Below are positions 44,087 through 51,890 of a stretch of DNA of 64,000 nucleotides, one piece after another (within the stretch, counting starts at the first letter, position 1; every line of letters begins with the position of its first letter). The position numbers were made by a program, and so were the translations under genes. The notes under the pieces are model-generated. The model did not search any database, had not been told where the DNA came from, and saw only the letters and a program-made list of their open reading frames with translations. The stretch is from Algisphaera agarilytica (GTDB lineage Bacteria; Planctomycetota; Phycisphaerae; Phycisphaerales; Phycisphaeraceae). The DNA lies in the NCBI RefSeq assembly GCF_014207595.1, contig NZ_JACHGY010000001.1, forward strand, positions 868,001 through 932,000, given 5' to 3'.

Positions 44087-45343
44087 TCACGCCGCGTCCA
44101 GCCGTTTGGGTTCGATTAGATCGCGCTGCCCACGCCCGTTGGCGCTACCAGTAAAGCCGGTTGCTTCGATCTGACGACACACGTCGTACTTCGGGATCGG
44201 CAGCAACAAGCCCGGATCGGTGGCGACGTGTTCGAGCCAACGGTCTTTGAGCTCTCGGGCAAACGCCTCCTGAGCGGGATCAAACTTCTTCTTCGCGGCT
44301 TTGACCGCCTTCTTGGCTTGCTTCAACTCCGCGTCCACCGCGGCCTCGGCTTGTTGCTCGGCTTCCTTCGCTGCTGGCGAGGGCATCGGGGCACCGAAGC
44401 GCAAGCCGCCACGTTTGACGGTGCGTTGAGTGGCTTCGCTCTTGGTGGCGAGCTTCAGGGCGGCGTCTTTCTTCTGCTTCACCCGCTGCTTCCGCTCGCG
44501 CTCCAGCCGCTGGACTTCGCTCTCGAGTAATAAGACTTCGTCTTTGGTCGCCTCACTTCCGGGGGCGGGACCGTTCGGCAGCACGATCGGCTTCGCGTCG
44601 CTCCAGTGCGTGCCGGGCGGGATGGGGAGGACGAGGCGATCCTCGCCGATCGCGCCGGCCCCGGTCTGGCTCGGGAACCAGTACGGCGTCCCCCCGGAAG
44701 CGGGATCACCCGTGTCGCCTTCCCGGATCCGCTTCTGCCAAAAGATGTGCATCCGCGGCCCCGCTTTGCGTTTCCGACCGCCTCCCGTCCGGAACGCCAG
44801 GGGCACGAAGCCCATCGCTTCCCAGAAGTGGTTCGCCTCCAGGTCCTGGGCACACCAACAACAGTACAGCCGACACCCGTAGGCGCTGGCCTCAAACTTC
44901 GCCTTGAGTAGATTCGCCGCCACCAGCGACCGCCGCCACTCGGGCACCACGTTCATCTGATAGATGATCCCCAGCTCGTCCCGCTTCAGGTAACGGTCCA
45001 CGGCGATTAAATAGCCCACCGGCGAGCCGGTGGAGTGATCGGTACCCAGTGAACAGTCCACCGTTGAATCCGCGTCCCCACTGTTTACTGAACACGGTGA
45101 ACTGTTCACTGTCCCCGTTGCAACCGCGACGAGGACGTTCCCCTTCGACAGGTGGCCCTTTATCGCCTTCTCCCACATGAACCCCACCGCTTTGGAGTTG
45201 GCTTTCTGCAACGCATCGATAAACGGGTAATCACTCGCCATCGCGGGACGGATCGTGATGTCTTGTTGGCTACGCGGCTGGGGTAATTCAACCGGCACAG
45301 GAACACCCGCGGGGTTCGTGTCGATTCGGATCACGTCGGACAT
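44087..45343 (-). CDS. GNAT acetyltransferase domain with long C-terminal coiled-coil extension
   Basis: A 418-aa protein. Residues about 25-190 form a GNAT-type acetyltransferase (ITIRPAMASDYPFIDALQKA; QMNVVPEWRRSLVAANLLKAKFEA acetyl-CoA loop; ANHFWEAMGFVPLAFRTGG). Inside it, between VLVAVATG and PVGYLIAVDRY, sits a Ser/Asp/Cys-rich insertion of about 28 residues encoded by an inverted-repeat DNA segment (see 45047). The rest holds a K/A/E-rich coiled coil (residues about 270-370) and a C-terminal segment (LLLPIPKYDVCRQIEATG) of no known family. The substrate is unknown. The start at 45343 is chosen from the acetyltransferase fold; upstream in-frame codons encode repeat-element DNA. Confidence 0.7.
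   Translation of the reverse strand: MSDVIRIDTNPAGVPVPVELPQPRSQQDITIRPAMASDYPFIDALQKANSKAVGFMWEKAIKGHLSKGNVLVAVATGTVNSSPCSVNSGDADSTVDCSLGTDHSTGSPVGYLIAVDRYLKRDELGIIYQMNVVPEWRRSLVAANLLKAKFEASAYGCRLYCCWCAQDLEANHFWEAMGFVPLAFRTGGGRKRKAGPRMHIFWQKRIREGDTGDPASGGTPYWFPSQTGAGAIGEDRLVLPIPPGTHWSDAKPIVLPNGPAPGSEATKDEVLLLESEVQRLERERKQRVKQKKDAALKLATKSEATQRTVKRGGLRFGAPMPSPAAKEAEQQAEAAVDAELKQAKKAVKAAKKKFDPAQEAFARELKDRWLEHVATDPGLLLPIPKYDVCRQIEATGFTGSANGRGQRDLIEPKRLDAA
45047..45111. repeat. Inverted-repeat insertion inside the GNAT gene
   Basis: CAGTGAACAGT (45047-45057) and ACTGTTCACTG (45101-45111) are perfect 11-bp inverted repeats, with further GTTTACTGAACACGGTGAAC wording between. The segment encodes a Ser/Asp-rich loop that interrupts a conserved acetyltransferase strand order but keeps the frame. 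Confidence 0.7.
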
Positions 45344-45389
45344 GGCTTGTACTCCCGGAATAGGTGAGGTTTGGAAGGTTGGAAGAGGT

Positions 45390-45582
45390 CTCACGCAGAG
45401 CCGCGAAGACGCGGAGGACAAGGCAGGGTTTATCCACCGATTAAGAGGATGAAAGGCAGGATTTCGCAGCCAACACACAAGGCATTGGGTTTTAAAAAAT
45501 CAGGTTCCAATCGTCTTAATCTGTGGACAACAACTTGCCTTATTGCCTTATCTGCTTAACGCCTCTGCGGCTTTGCGTGAGG
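45390..45582. repeat. Nested inverted-repeat element upstream of the GNAT gene
   Basis: An outer pair, CTCACGCAGAGCCGCGAAGA (from 45390) with its near-complement ending at 45582, encloses a second pair, TCCACCGATTAAGAGG (45433-45448) with TCGTCTTAATCTGTGGA (45510-45526). Both pairs are imperfect. It occupies the gap between two minus-strand genes (45344-45642), which holds no gene. Confidence 0.7.
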
Positions 45583-45642
45583 CTCAAATAATCCCGCCCC
45601 GATGTCTCGGACCGGGATTGTGGGGATGGGGGGTTCGATGTT

Positions 45643-46371
45643 TTACGCCGCGTCGGCTTGGTCGCTCGCTGAACTTCCGGAAGCGGAGCCGGGGTTGGCG
45701 GTGACGCCGAAGCCGAGGTGGGTGCTGATCGGGGCGCAGGCCGGGCCGGATTCGCCGCGGCGGTTGGACCAGAACGCGGTCAGCCAGACCTTGGTGGCGG
45801 GGGTGAACTCGTCGCCGAATTCGACCTCGGTGTCCAGCCGGGTGTCGTTGCCCTCGAACGACCAGTCGCGGATGTCGGCGGGGATGTCCTCGCCCACGTA
45901 GCTGAGCACGGTCGCGGTGGCGACGCCCTCGGGCTTCTTGCGTTTGCCGGTGGCGGCGTTGCGTAGCCGGAGCTTCACGGTCCGGCCCTCGACCGAGACG
46001 ATGTCGAGCTGCGGCGCGTCTTCGGGGGGCGGCACGGGGGTCGGGTCGGTGTCGGGTACGGTGATGCCCAGCGCCGCTCGCTTGTCGTTGTTGATCGCTG
46101 GCGAGGCCTGGATGATGCGCACCAGCTTCCGCGTCTCGGCGATCAGTTGGCGTTTGAGCGTGTTCTTGGCCTCGATGTTGGCCGGTGACCGGGTGGTCTG
46201 CTCGTTGGCGGTGTCGTACGCGGTGATGAACACCGCCCGCAGTGCGCCGTAGCCGGTGGCTTGGTCGGCCGTGAGGCCGTAGGTCGTGGGATTGGCTTCG
46301 ATCAGCGACGCAAAACCCTGGGTCCACGTGACCAGTTCCGACTCTCGGGCCGGCAGATATGGCTTGCTCAT
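45643..46371 (-). CDS. Conserved hypothetical protein, helical N-domain plus Fn3-like C-domain
   Basis: A 242-aa protein without signal peptide. The N-terminal half is helical (SELVTWTQGFASLIEANP, then EAKNTLKRQLIAETRKLVRIIQAS and NDKRAALGITVPD), followed by a Pro-rich hinge and a beta-rich C-terminal domain (VKLRLRNAATGKRKKPEGVATATVL and KVWLTAFWSNRRGESGPACAP) resembling fibronectin type III folds. Similar two-part proteins of unknown function are frequent in planctomycetes and verrucomicrobia. AAGGAG precedes the ATG. It may be surface- or complex-associated; nothing indicates a reaction. Confidence 0.65.
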   Translation of the reverse strand: MSKPYLPARESELVTWTQGFASLIEANPTTYGLTADQATGYGALRAVFITAYDTANEQTTRSPANIEAKNTLKRQLIAETRKLVRIIQASPAINNDKRAALGITVPDTDPTPVPPPEDAPQLDIVSVEGRTVKLRLRNAATGKRKKPEGVATATVLSYVGEDIPADIRDWSFEGNDTRLDTEVEFGDEFTPATKVWLTAFWSNRRGESGPACAPISTHLGFGVTANPGSASGSSASDQADAA

Positions 46372-46414
46372 GGCAAGTCTCCTTGCGGCGGTGCCGCGTT
46401 CGTGTTGTGAGCCC

Positions 46415-46577
46415 CGCCCGGAAAAGTAGAGGGGGCCCCGGAAATCAGTCGGTACCCGCCACGCCCCGGCCCCCGGAAACAGAATCCATGTCAGGCCCGG
46501 CCCCCGGAAGGGGTGAGCCCTGGAAATCTGCCCCGGAATTGCCCGGGAATCAGGCCGAGAAGTTCCCCGCGGAAAGT
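46415..46577. repeat. Cluster of CCCCGGAA-type motifs
   Basis: About eight degenerate copies of GCCCCGGAA(A/T) (TTTCCGGGGC on the minus strand) at 46416, 46435, 46468, 46501, 46517, 46530, 46541 and 46564, with irregular spacing of 11-35 nt, directly upstream of the gene starting at 46371. They could be binding sites or a degraded repeat. Confidence 0.6.
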
Positions 46578-46825
46578 GGAAGAAGGCTTCCGTTTCCGAG
46601 GGCGAGGTGTGGCTTCGCCGACAATGCCGCTATCGCCGTTCCGTGATGCGGGCTTTACCCGGCCGGCACAAACCCACACGTTATATTCGTCGGCCGCCCT
46701 GCCACCCACTTGGCTTGGGTTCCTACCGGACGCGACCCGGCCCGACTGTCCGGCCCCATCGCGTTTGAGACCCGATCGCGGGGTAAACCAGCGCGGCGAT
46801 TTTCGGCGTGATCGCAAAAAATTCG

Positions 46826-47077
46826 TCCGTTGCAGAGTTTGCAACGTTCGTGGCAAGGTTAGATTCGTTCGTTGCAGACTTCGGAGCGCGCGTTTCGAAC
46901 TTGTTTACGTTCGTTGCAGCCTTGGATTCGTGCGCTAAAGAGTTAGATTCGTCCGTTGCAGACTTCGCCACGTTCGTTCGGAGGTTCGAAACGTTCGTTG
47001 GAGCGTTGGTTTCGTTCGTTGGAAGGTTCGCCACGTACGGTGCAGAGTTGACCACGTTCGTTGCAAGTGTGGCTTAC
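46826..47077. repeat. Minisatellite: twelve 21-bp repeats encoding heptads
   Basis: Twelve contiguous 21-bp units with consensus close to TTCGTTGCAGA(C/G)TT.GA..CG, diverged but all exactly 21 bp, so no frameshift. In the plus frame that starts at GTG 46808 each unit encodes a heptad F-V-A-x-(F/L)-x-(T/S), with hydrophobic residues at coiled-coil a/d spacing; that frame runs to 47380 but its 3' part is antisense to an Mrr-like remnant. On the minus strand an ATG-started frame (47055-46723) reads Asn/Thr-rich SNLATNV-type heptads. I cannot decide whether either is translated. The 46372-46825 part upstream holds the CCCCGGAA cluster and no gene. Confidence 0.85.
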
Positions 47078-47122
47078 CCGCGAAAATGGCGCCAGTCGGG
47101 GCGTGCGACCTTCCGAATACAA

Positions 47123-47345
47123 GTATTAGTCCGCACTGGCCACGTCATAGATCTTTTTGAGGGAGAACCGGTGCCGCATCTCCGGGCTGAGGTCGGGATA
47201 ATGGTCGAGGAAGAGTTCGACGAAGCGGTTAGCGTCGATCAGAATCAGGTTTGCATCGTTGCGTTCGGTATGCCGTGCGTCGCAGCGAAGCCGCCGAGAC
47301 TGATGAAAACAGCCTTTTCGCCTGTATTAGGCGTACCGCGCGAAT
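47123..47345 (-). pseudogene. 3' remnant of an Mrr-like restriction endonuclease gene
   Basis: Read on the minus strand, the TAA at 47123 ends a peptide NDANLILIDANRFVELFL..., then HYPDLSPEMRH and LKKIYDVASAD. This matches the C-terminal wording of Mrr-catalytic-domain restriction enzymes. Upstream, a different frame reads TPNTGEKAVFISLGGFAAT, which is the preceding strand of the same family (GLFISTGGF-like). The two halves need a frameshift near 47265 to join. No catalytic D-(E/Q)xK core is found upstream, where the minisatellite is on the other side. It is therefore a broken, truncated remnant. Confidence 0.55.
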
Positions 47346-47420
47346 ATAAGTGTACGCCTCTACTTATCTATCCCCTGTAAACATTCACCCACTTCGTATA
47401 CGAATTCATAAATTAGATAA

Positions 47421-49154
47421 TTACGGCCTGAATGAACAGATATTCTCTGAGCCAAACAACCCCTCGAGTGTATGCAGTGCCTCTTGTGTAAGAACTTGAG
47501 TGAATAGCAAAGCGAGATTCTTCTTTGGCCGAGAGCACGCTACGTAAAATAGATTTCTGTTTCGCACGTAAGTATTTTCCTTGCTGGACGAATAACGATT
47601 GGGGAACCACTCTAGAAATTGCGTCCAGTTGTATTGATTCCAGCCTCGGCCGAGCACAACTAAAACATTATCGAACTGCGCCCCTTTCACACCGTGCTTT
47701 GTGGAAAATGGAGTATGATCATTTATGAAATCTGCCAAGGCAATCAGTTCTGAATACGGGATAGACCGAAGCTTTTCGATTTGACTGAGCGTCCGTGAAG
47801 CATCGATCTCTTCGCGTGTACCTTGCCCCAAAAGACGCTCGGTGCGGAGCACTGCATTAGGCAGGTGTGGTTTTCGCGTAGTTTTCAAGAGATCAATGAC
47901 TTCTCCAATCGTCGCTTCTGTGCGAATCTCTACTAAGCGACGGATATCTCTACTCCACTCACGCTTCTCCGCGAGGGTCGAGATATATCTAGCCTTTCGG
48001 CCAATAACTGAAAACATATCGCCAAATCTCCCGGCCGAGAACGCTGCACATACAGGTTCTACAGTGTCTACCAAAAACGCAATATGAGGATCCTCTTTCT
48101 TAAGAAGCGAGTCATTGTATTCAAACACCCCAAGAATCTGGCTATAGCACTGCTCTGCCGCAAGTACGTTATGTGTTAGCATCAAGATTTTTGTTTTATC
48201 CGGCGAAAAATCCCACCCGGTAGTAGTAAGCTTGCTACGCAGGCTCGACAGGTATCGGTGAACATCATCTGCGGGAAGATCACCACCCCAATGCCCTCCG
48301 GTTCGGCGCGTTCCAGCAAAACCATTGGAATGGAACACACTGGCTGACCCCACAGCTTGAGGATCACTAACCTGCTGTGGAAGCTCGGGCCGTATGCGGT
48401 TTAGGACGTCAACAATATCAGGTGCAGACCGAAAATTCGCCTCCTTACCAATCAATTGCAGATTGGGGTGTTCCAGGTGTCCCGCACCTGTTCGATAGAT
48501 TTTCTGCCAACTATCTCCGAAAAGACCAACAAGTGGACCGTCTCCAGTTTGAACAAATTTTTCAATTATACTTATAGCAAAATTGGCGTCTGTATCTTGA
48601 TACTCATCAATAAAGAGCACTGGAAACCTTGCCGCAAAAATCCTGCGGAATTTTGGTCGCTCCATTAGAGCTACCATTATTTTCAAGACATCATCATGGT
48701 GTAGAAGTATCTCCGTATCTGTCACGCGACGGTGCCCTAACTCATAACCGATTCGTCGGCCTCCTATTTCGCCAACCTCACTTAACTTTTCCGCCAACGG
48801 CGCAATATTAATGACTTCTGAGCGAACCACCGCTTGGAAACCCTTGCACAGTTCCCAGCAGAATGAGTGGATGGTTGATGCATACACGGCAGGATGGCCG
48901 TCTGTACGTTTTGTCACTTCGTCAGTCGCGACATTGGTATAGGTGATGCAAGCAACCCTTTGATGACGGCGTAGCAACTGAACCCCATCTACTTCAATGA
49001 TCAGCTGTAGTGCTTTGACCAAAGAGTAGGTTTTGCCTGCTCCGGCACCCGCTTCTAACAGGAAGCTTTTCTTCTCATGAATACAGTGAAACACCTCGTC
49101 AAGGGCACGTTGCGCTGCTACTTCGGCCGGGTTGGGTGCCAAAATATCAGACAT
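47421..49154 (-). CDS. UvrD/Rep-family helicase, GajB-like (Gabija-type defence)
   Basis: A 577-aa superfamily 1 helicase. Walker A is EAGAGAGKTYSL (about residue 35), motif II FIDEYQDTD (about 182-189), motif III GDSWQKIY, motif V HGVKGAQFDNVLVVL, motif VI YVACSRPKK. Length and order behind an OLD-family nuclease gene match GajB. The start at 49154 overlaps the nuclease stop by 8 nt (ATGTCTGA), so the two are translated together. In Gabija, GajB is thought to sense DNA ends or unwound DNA made by phage and to activate GajA. GC and codon use are far below host values, indicating transfer. Confidence 0.85.
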   Translation of the reverse strand: MSDILAPNPAEVAAQRALDEVFHCIHEKKSFLLEAGAGAGKTYSLVKALQLIIEVDGVQLLRRHQRVACITYTNVATDEVTKRTDGHPAVYASTIHSFCWELCKGFQAVVRSEVINIAPLAEKLSEVGEIGGRRIGYELGHRRVTDTEILLHHDDVLKIMVALMERPKFRRIFAARFPVLFIDEYQDTDANFAISIIEKFVQTGDGPLVGLFGDSWQKIYRTGAGHLEHPNLQLIGKEANFRSAPDIVDVLNRIRPELPQQVSDPQAVGSASVFHSNGFAGTRRTGGHWGGDLPADDVHRYLSSLRSKLTTTGWDFSPDKTKILMLTHNVLAAEQCYSQILGVFEYNDSLLKKEDPHIAFLVDTVEPVCAAFSAGRFGDMFSVIGRKARYISTLAEKREWSRDIRRLVEIRTEATIGEVIDLLKTTRKPHLPNAVLRTERLLGQGTREEIDASRTLSQIEKLRSIPYSELIALADFINDHTPFSTKHGVKGAQFDNVLVVLGRGWNQYNWTQFLEWFPNRYSSSKENTYVRNRNLFYVACSRPKKNLALLFTQVLTQEALHTLEGLFGSENICSFRP

Positions 49155-51177
49155 CCGTATTCTCCTCGCCAGATGGTTCACTGACGTGCGATGTTACAGC
49201 AACGTCAATCTCTCCGAGCCAGCGCAATCCTTCGTCGATGTACCGTGGAATTTCCCAATTCGTCTCATCAATAGCAAAGCGGAGGGCAAACCCACTTTTG
49301 TCGACAACTCCCGCCAGGTCCCATGCTTCGCTCTCTCTTTCCACCGCAGTTGCACCACAAAGAGAAAATATTTTCGGATTCGCCAAGATAAACGCATCTT
49401 CAAAGCTTCGCCCACATGCGTCGCCGTCAGTCTGCGGAACTTGATATGCGATACGACGAAAAAATAGTAATTTCTCGTCATCAGCCTTTGCTTGTATCTC
49501 CGCAAGCGTGGGAGCATTTTTGTTGTCTGGGTCAAACCATCTATTGAGTGACGCATTACTAGAGTGCGTTCCTTCAGACACTTTACACTTAGTTCTACCA
49601 TTGCCACCATCGATTGAATCTAAGTCGGTAACAACCAAGGTCCGAAGCTCAAGAAAATCGACGAGATTATAAAACCGATGAGCATAAGCCCCTCCAACTT
49701 CCATGATTGAAAGGTACTTCTTGCCGAGGCCACTTCCGTTCTTACGGTCAAATTTCTCAATCGCTTTTGGGAGAATCAACCGTTCTGTCGTCCCCTCGAC
49801 TATGATCGCACCATCGGCAAACAAAAGGTCACACCGAGTTAGAGTCAGATACTGATGCAGGAACTTGTGGTTCTCTGGCTCTTCCCCGCTCAATCCACTT
49901 CGCAGGTTTTTCGACTGCGTACAGAGAATTGCTGATCCTGGCTCCCGAGGCTTTGCCAGAAAATACCTCATTGCGTCAAATGACGCTTCATTGGCAATGT
50001 GTGACGAGTGGGTCGTTACAACGAATTGCACAGGCCAAGCATTGCCTTCATTGTAGTTCGACTCAAACATCGTTCGAATGTGATTAAGTTGCCGAATAAA
50101 GACCGTCTGCATCTGCGGGTGTAAATGGGCTTCTGGTTCTTCTATGAAAACGATATGAACACCGGATTCTGACTGGCGATTTGTAAACTCGCGAAAAATC
50201 TCGAACAACTTGAGCAGGATAAAGATCAGATTTCGTGAACCCAGACCGTTGTAGGATTCTGGCAGATTTATTCCATCAGGATCAGGGCCAGCGTAGGTCA
50301 CCGTGGTGTGATTGGAAAGCAACTGTTGAACATCGAGTTGCGTCTCGGTACGAAGCTTTGGGTCCGACAAACCCGGGTAACCGAAGAGCTCAAATGTTGG
50401 CGTCAACGCTACCAATTTTTCGTTAAAGTCGCCATCGATCTGGGTTTGGACCCCTTCGACTGCGGTTTTGAGAGCATCCGCTATGACTTGATCATCTGGC
50501 CCCGCCCCTATGGCAGAAGCAGACGTAAATAGGCGCTCAAATACTTTCCCTAAAACCGCTTTATCTTTGCTTGTGGCATCATCCACCGCTCTTTGTGCGT
50601 TAATGAATCCAAATTGAAGAACTGCCCGCAAACTTGCGTAGTCCAAGGTCTTTGTGTTGGTGGCATCGTTAGGATCTTGGGCTTCAATTCGTGCCTCGAA
50701 CAATTTTGGAATGCGTTCGCGAACACCACGAAAGAACGCTCGTTTGTCGTCAGCCAAGTCGGCAAACAGATCACCAATTTTTCCAGCTCCAATCGCGTAA
50801 GTGACGACAATTTTTGCATTCGAGCACTCATCGTCAAGGTCAACGATAAAATCAGAAAGAGTACCGAGATCTTCACCGTCCGTATATTCAATAATTAGGT
50901 CAATAGAAATAGCAGGTAAAGTATCTCGAATCAGGTCTTCTTCTTGATTGTCTGCGAATAGCTTTCGTGCTTCCCAAAAGTGTGTGTGCGTTCCGAGTGA
51001 GAAGTCTTCGAGTTGAAACTTGGGTGAATTTTCTGCCAAGAGCCGGCGAAAAAGCTCAGTCAGAGAAGTCTTGCCGCAGTTATTTCGCCCTACAATTAGT
51101 GTGGTGTCCTTCTCAAGAGCTATTTCAACATCCTCAAGTAGCCGGAAGTTTTGTACTGAGATATCTCTAACTTGCAT
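49147..51177 (-). CDS. OLD-family ATPase/TOPRIM nuclease, GajA-like (Gabija-type defence)
   Basis: A 676-aa class 2 OLD protein. The ABC-type ATPase part has Walker A GRNNCGKTS (30-38), signature-like YNGLGSRN (309-316), Walker B FIEEPEAHLHP (344-354) and the H-loop TTHSSH (388-393). The TOPRIM nuclease part has Glu461 (IVEGTTERL), the DxD at 518-520 (VVTDLDSID) and Glu593-Asp594 (SFEDAF). All catalytic elements look intact. It is about 100 residues longer than typical GajA, with an insertion between 100 and 280. With the helicase gene downstream it forms a Gabija-type anti-phage module; an ordinary OLD repair nuclease is the alternative. Strongly lower GC than the host. Confidence 0.85.
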   Translation of the reverse strand: MQVRDISVQNFRLLEDVEIALEKDTTLIVGRNNCGKTSLTELFRRLLAENSPKFQLEDFSLGTHTHFWEARKLFADNQEEDLIRDTLPAISIDLIIEYTDGEDLGTLSDFIVDLDDECSNAKIVVTYAIGAGKIGDLFADLADDKRAFFRGVRERIPKLFEARIEAQDPNDATNTKTLDYASLRAVLQFGFINAQRAVDDATSKDKAVLGKVFERLFTSASAIGAGPDDQVIADALKTAVEGVQTQIDGDFNEKLVALTPTFELFGYPGLSDPKLRTETQLDVQQLLSNHTTVTYAGPDPDGINLPESYNGLGSRNLIFILLKLFEIFREFTNRQSESGVHIVFIEEPEAHLHPQMQTVFIRQLNHIRTMFESNYNEGNAWPVQFVVTTHSSHIANEASFDAMRYFLAKPREPGSAILCTQSKNLRSGLSGEEPENHKFLHQYLTLTRCDLLFADGAIIVEGTTERLILPKAIEKFDRKNGSGLGKKYLSIMEVGGAYAHRFYNLVDFLELRTLVVTDLDSIDGGNGRTKCKVSEGTHSSNASLNRWFDPDNKNAPTLAEIQAKADDEKLLFFRRIAYQVPQTDGDACGRSFEDAFILANPKIFSLCGATAVERESEAWDLAGVVDKSGFALRFAIDETNWEIPRYIDEGLRWLGEIDVAVTSHVSEPSGEENTDV

Positions 51178-51601
51178 TTCACTAATACCCGGTTATACAG
51201 CTTGATGTTAGTAGTGACTGTTTAATTGTCCCTACGTATGGTTCTTAAGCGATTTGACCAGTTGCGTTTAGGCTTGATCGCACCTGTTCTTGCGCATGGT
51301 AGCTTTGGTATGCCCCCGTAAGCCTGATGTTGTGCAATACAGCATAGAAGAAAGGACCCGGACAACCATGCGTCGATACTCTCGGAGACGGCCACATCTG
51401 TCAAGGCTGGTATTTAGCCGCTGGTGGATATGGGGTGATTCCTACCTACCAAAACTCTCGGGAGCGAAAGTGGCTCCGGGGGCATAATGGGTTGTATTCA
51501 ACCGTACCAGATGACCGTTGGTTAAAGAACTGTCTCTCATGCCATGAGACTAGCGGGGTGCCACGTATCTTTGCATGCTTCGTGGTCAACCACCCCTATG
51601 T
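51178..51601. other. Intergenic stretch upstream of the Gabija-like operon, no gene seen
   Basis: 424 bp with no convincing coding frame. On the minus strand a TATAAC (51197-51192) lies 14 nt before the nuclease ATG and is a candidate -10 box. A CCACG...CGTGG hairpin wording occurs near 51559-51585. GC shifts from island-like to host-like along it, so one island edge probably lies here. Confidence 0.5.
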
Positions 51602-51781
51602 TCACCCGCTAACCAGATCATCAGATTGCTGGACGAAGTCGTCGCCGTCCCATTTGTCGTCGATGGTGATGCCTTCGCGTTCGGCTTGTTTGGCGGCGGC
51701 CTTGGCGGCGACGGCGGCGCGTTTGGCTTCCTGGGCTTTGGCCTGGCGTTCGACGAGGTCGGCGTGGGTGGTGAAGTAGGG
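51602..51781 (-). pseudogene. Second copy of the 3' end of preA
   Basis: Minus-strand frame reading YFTTHADLVERQAKAQ... to ...DDFVQQSDDLVSG and a TGA stop at 51602. It corresponds to the last about 58 codons of preA (53717-53893), with mostly synonymous differences and no frameshift. Nothing upstream of the Tyr codon resembles preA: the homology stops at 51781, where GGGAGTA heptamers begin. No start codon or promoter, so it is a fragment. Confidence 0.85.
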
Positions 51782-51825
51782 AGTAGGGAGTAGGGAAGAC
51801 AGCTTCCGGGGCGTAAGGCAAAGCA

Positions 51826-51843
51826 CCGTCAACCCATTGACGG
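51826..51843 (-). terminator. Short hairpin downstream of the NxxGxxAF protein gene
   Basis: CCGTCAA-CCCA-TTGACGG is a perfect 7-bp stem with a 4-nt loop, 48 nt past the stop on the minus strand. The following minus-strand bases (TGCTTT) are only weakly U-rich. Confidence 0.4.
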
Positions 51844-51890
51844 GGAGACGGCGGGTGCAGTGATGCCGGGGGTTATTTCCGGGGGGCGGG

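Noticed and set aside
46826-47077. CRISPR array
   Set aside because: Units are contiguous 21-bp tandem repeats without spacers.
46808-47380. 190-aa protein containing the heptad repeats
   Set aside because: Starts at GTG without an SD, and its 3' half is antisense to the Mrr-like remnant; kept as a repeat, not as a gene.
46700-51600. Prophage or transposon
   Set aside because: No integrase, transposase, capsid or tail genes; no target-site duplication or terminal repeats that I can see other than the preA 3' copy.
51222-51779. Small open frames in the gap before the Gabija-like operon
   Set aside because: Short, mixed composition, no starts with SD, no recognisable motifs.
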